6,904 nucleotides of DNA from an uncultured Clostridia bacterium (GTDB taxonomy: Bacteria; Bacillota; Clostridia; Lachnospirales; Lachnospiraceae): the NCBI GenBank assembly GCA_947088195.1, contig CAMUFS010000166.1:1-6904 (forward strand). Direction: 5' to 3'. A model generated the notes under the pieces. The model was not told the origin of the DNA, made no database searches, and saw only the letters and a program-made list of their open reading frames with translations. Of the stretch, positions 5,363-6,904 are shown in pieces; the stretch's first letter is position 1, and each line of letters begins with the position of its first letter. Made by a program: the position numbers and the translations under genes.

Positions 5363-5845
5363 ATGAAGGGCATTAGCGATCAAGAGTTTTTACAGAAGAA
5401 CCTTTTACATATTTCCAATATTGAAGAGGGTTTCAGGAAGTACGATTATGCAATTTTAAGCGGAACGGAAGAAAATTATAGAGAATTTATTGAATGTGCC
5501 CTTTCGATGAATGGGGAAGAAAATTCTTTCTTTGACTGTTATTATAGCAGGTTAGAGGAAGAGGGCAGAAAGAAATTCTTAAAAAACCTGACACCGTCGG
5601 AGAAAGAAAAGCTTATGGATATGGAGCATACACAGGCAATCTATTATCCGTTGACAGAAAGATGGATACCATTGGTGTCCAGAGTGACAGCACGAGAGAT
5701 TCTATTTAGTACATTTTATTTTGGAAAGTATCTTTGTACCCTTTGGGGAAATTATGGGCTTCGGTATCCGATATTTTTTAAGGATAAGGAGACACGGAAG
5801 ATATATGAAGGCACCGCGAGAGCATGTGGGCTGGAAGTGGAATAA
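5363..5845 (+). CDS. Hypothetical protein, 160 residues
   Basis: I do not recognise this family. The predicted product is soluble, without signal peptide or membrane segment, acidic to neutral, and rich in aromatic residues. The N-terminal half is charged and probably helical (for example EENYREFIE and LTPSEKEKLMD). The second half holds an aromatic block, ILFSTFYFGKYLCTLWGNYG (near 113-132), which may form a core or partner surface, and ends in a charged tail. The ATG at 5363 follows AGGGGGA (5350-5356) by six bases. The gene has its own promoter and is followed six bases later by a strong hairpin terminator, so it seems to be a single-gene unit. Codon use looks like that of its neighbours. 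No catalytic motif stands out. Confidence 0.75.
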   Translation: MKGISDQEFLQKNLLHISNIEEGFRKYDYAILSGTEENYREFIECALSMNGEENSFFDCYYSRLEEEGRKKFLKNLTPSEKEKLMDMEHTQAIYYPLTERWIPLVSRVTAREILFSTFYFGKYLCTLWGNYGLRYPIFFKDKETRKIYEGTARACGLEVE

Positions 5846-5851
5846 AGAGGG

Positions 5852-5878
5852 CTGCCGCACAAGGTGTGCGGCAGTTTT
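5852..5878 (+). terminator. Intrinsic terminator after the 160-residue protein gene
   Basis: CTGCCGCACA (5852-5861) and TGTGCGGCAG (5865-5874) form a perfect GC-rich 10-bp stem closed by an AGG loop, followed by TTTT (5875-5878). The T-run is short, but the stem is very stable and starts six bases after the stop codon. Confidence 0.8.
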
Positions 5879-6095
5879 GGTATGCTTAAAAATACCTGAG
5901 AAAATAAGGTTGTTGATACAATATGTATCCCACACGACGAGTAGGGGAAGAATTCTCCTACTCGATTTCATGCAGAATAAGTTTTTATTTTATATAGGTA
6001 TGTAGAGGCTTTATGTGAGATTTGTGGTGCACATCTGGCAGAAAGCATTTTTTAAACATATTTTAGTGGATTAGATAAAAGAAAGGAGCACACGG
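5879..6095. other. Intergenic region before the ArsC-like gene
   Basis: No gene is visible. The region contains a weak palindrome GATAC/GTATC (5915-5919, 5925-5929), the hairpin at 5938-5964, AT-rich sequence, and a possible promoter CTGGCA (6035-6040) with TATTTT (6059-6064) at 18-base spacing. The last is weak. The ribosome binding site AAAGGAG (6082-6088) belongs to the next gene. Confidence 0.4.
5938..5964. repeat. Long inverted repeat (hairpin) in the intergenic region
   Basis: CGAGTAGG (5938-5945) and CCTACTCG (5957-5964) pair perfectly, and the pairing continues inward through G-U, G-C, A-U and A-U to a GAA loop (5950-5952), giving a 12-bp stem. No T-run follows on either strand, so it does not look like a simple terminator. 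It could be a leader structure of the next gene, an RNA stability element or a protein site. Confidence 0.6.
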
Positions 6096-6458
6096 ATGTT
6101 ATTGTTGGAATATCCCAAATGTAGTACTTGTCAGAAGGCAAAAAAATGGCTGGATCAGCAGAATGTTACTTATGAGGACAGACATATTACAGAGCAGAAT
6201 CCGACAAAGGAAGAGCTAACCTGCTGGATAAAGGAGAGTGGTCTGCCAATCAAAAAATTTTATAATACAAGTGGGTTAAAGTACAAAGAGCTCGGCTTAA
6301 AAGATAAGCTTTCTTCTATGAGTGAGGAGGAACAGGTGGAGCTTTTGGCGACGGATGGAATGCTTGTAAAGCGCCCGCTTCTTGTTTCAAAGTCAGGAGT
6401 GTGTCCAGGATTTAAGGAAGAGATATGGAGACAAATTATAGAAAAGGAGATAGATTGA
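6096..6458 (+). CDS. ArsC-family thioredoxin-fold protein (YusI/YffB/Spx-like)
   Basis: The 120-residue product is a small cytosolic thioredoxin-fold protein of the ArsC/Spx family. It has a CSTC redox motif (Cys9, Cys12) after strand one (EYPKCSTCQKAKKWL, 5-18 region), the block GLPIKKFYNTSG (49-60), and LVKRPLL (90-97) with Arg93 before the expected cis-Pro94. The sequence follows the YusI/YffB subgroup more closely than true arsenate reductase, which lacks this CxxC, or the RNA polymerase-binding regulator Spx. Extra cysteines are Cys43 and Cys103. A thiol-disulfide role is likely but the partner is unknown. The ATG at 6096 follows AAAGGAG (6082-6088) by seven bases. Its TGA shares one base with the ATG of the hemerythrin gene, so the two are translationally coupled. 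Confidence 0.87.
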   Translation: MLLLEYPKCSTCQKAKKWLDQQNVTYEDRHITEQNPTKEELTCWIKESGLPIKKFYNTSGLKYKELGLKDKLSSMSEEEQVELLATDGMLVKRPLLVSKSGVCPGFKEEIWRQIIEKEID

Positions 6459-6880
6459 TGAAATATGTGTGGACAAGTAATTTGGAGACAGGCCATGAAA
6501 TTGTGGATAAACAACATAAAGCATTAATAGAGGCTTATAATGAGCTTTTGGATGCCTCAGCAAGAGGCGAGGGATATAAGGAGCTAGAACATACCATAGA
6601 TTTTCTTATGGATTATACACAGAAGCATTTTGGCGCGGAGGAGGATTTACAGATCGCGTGTCAGTATCCTGAATATGAGCATCACAAAGAATTACACCAA
6701 GAATTTACAAAGATAATGCAGGCGCTTTGTGAGAGGCTTAAAAAGGAGGGACCCAGCATGTCTTTGCTTGGCAGGGTAAATCGTGAAATGGGAGATTGGC
6801 TGATTTTACATATTAAGATAGAGGATGTCAAATTGGTGAAGTATATAAAAGAAAGAGAAGCAGAAAATAGAAAAGAATAA
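6458..6880 (+). CDS. Bacteriohemerythrin
   Basis: The 140-residue product is a single-domain, cytosolic hemerythrin: a four-helix bundle binding O2 at a non-haem di-iron site. All seven canonical ligands are present: His20 (VDKQH), His57 and Glu61 (HFGAEE), His76 and His80 (HHKELH), His118 and Asp123 (HIKIED). The N-terminal W-T/S-x-x-x-x-x-G-H pattern (5-13) is also typical. I choose the ATG at 6458 rather than the in-frame ATG at 6425, because AGGAG (6445-6449) is spaced eight bases from it, homology begins there, and the upstream one lies inside the ArsC-like gene. In an anaerobe such proteins are thought to bind, deliver or sense oxygen, or store iron. Coupling with a CxxC thioredoxin-fold protein fits an oxygen/redox defence role; that link is inferred. 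Confidence 0.93.
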   Translation: MKYVWTSNLETGHEIVDKQHKALIEAYNELLDASARGEGYKELEHTIDFLMDYTQKHFGAEEDLQIACQYPEYEHHKELHQEFTKIMQALCERLKKEGPSMSLLGRVNREMGDWLILHIKIEDVKLVKYIKEREAENRKE

Positions 6881-6898
6881 AAAGTTGTTGCTTTTTTT
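6879..6898 (+). terminator. Possible weak terminator after the hemerythrin gene
   Basis: AAAAAG (6879-6884) can pair with CTTTTT (6891-6896) around TTGTTG, followed by more T (to 6898). The stem has one G-C pair only and overlaps the stop codon, so it would be weak. Sequence continues beyond the window and may form a better structure. Confidence 0.3.
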
Positions 6899-6904
6899 GG
6901 CAAG

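Noticed and set aside
6425..6457. In-frame upstream ATG extending the hemerythrin by 11 residues
   Set aside because: It lies inside the ArsC-like gene without a ribosome binding site; the conserved hemerythrin start and AGGAG both point to 6458.
6096..6458. Arsenate reductase function for the ArsC-family protein
   Set aside because: The CSTC motif and overall pattern fit the YusI/YffB-like subgroup, and no ars transporter or ArsR regulator is nearby.

Overview
The window looks like chromosomal DNA from a low-GC, anaerobic Firmicute, most likely a Lachnospiraceae-type Clostridium relative. The reasons are strong AGGAGG-type ribosome binding sites, extended -10 promoters (TGnTAtACT-like), a tetrahydrofolate (THF) riboswitch in front of an ECF-type folate S component, and a bacteriohemerythrin. 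No phage, insertion sequence, CRISPR array, tRNA or rRNA is visible.

Left part (1-2350): the first 186 bases hold nothing I can name. Minus-strand bases 187-468 carry a decayed SAM-dependent methyltransferase that keeps its SAM-motif region and C-terminal tail but has lost the start and apparently the middle. A promoter (490-517) then drives a THF riboswitch (531-634) whose downstream sequence can form competing helices over the ribosome binding site of folT (697-1254). A DRE-TIM aldolase/metallolyase gene (1275-2261) follows after 20 bases and appears to share the riboswitch-controlled transcript. A strong intrinsic terminator (2306-2350) closes the unit.

Middle part (2380-5276): a 12-TM MFS exporter on the minus strand (2380-3618) and, divergent from it, a membrane-anchored, surface-exposed protein with an EreA/ChaN/TIKI-like core (3876-5276). 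The MFS promoter has a consensus -35, and a perfect TetR-type palindrome covers its start point. Its leader can be folded as an H-type pseudoknot with an anti-Shine-Dalgarno segment, which is the most unexpected structure in the window. No TetR regulator is encoded here.

Right part (5281-6904): a 160-residue protein of unknown function with its own promoter and terminator, a 250-base intergenic region containing a long GAA-loop hairpin, and a translationally coupled pair encoding a YusI/YffB/Spx-like thioredoxin-fold protein (6096-6458) and a bacteriohemerythrin (6458-6880). The pair suggests a small redox/oxygen-related operon. All functional statements rest on motif recognition by eye; no database search was run.
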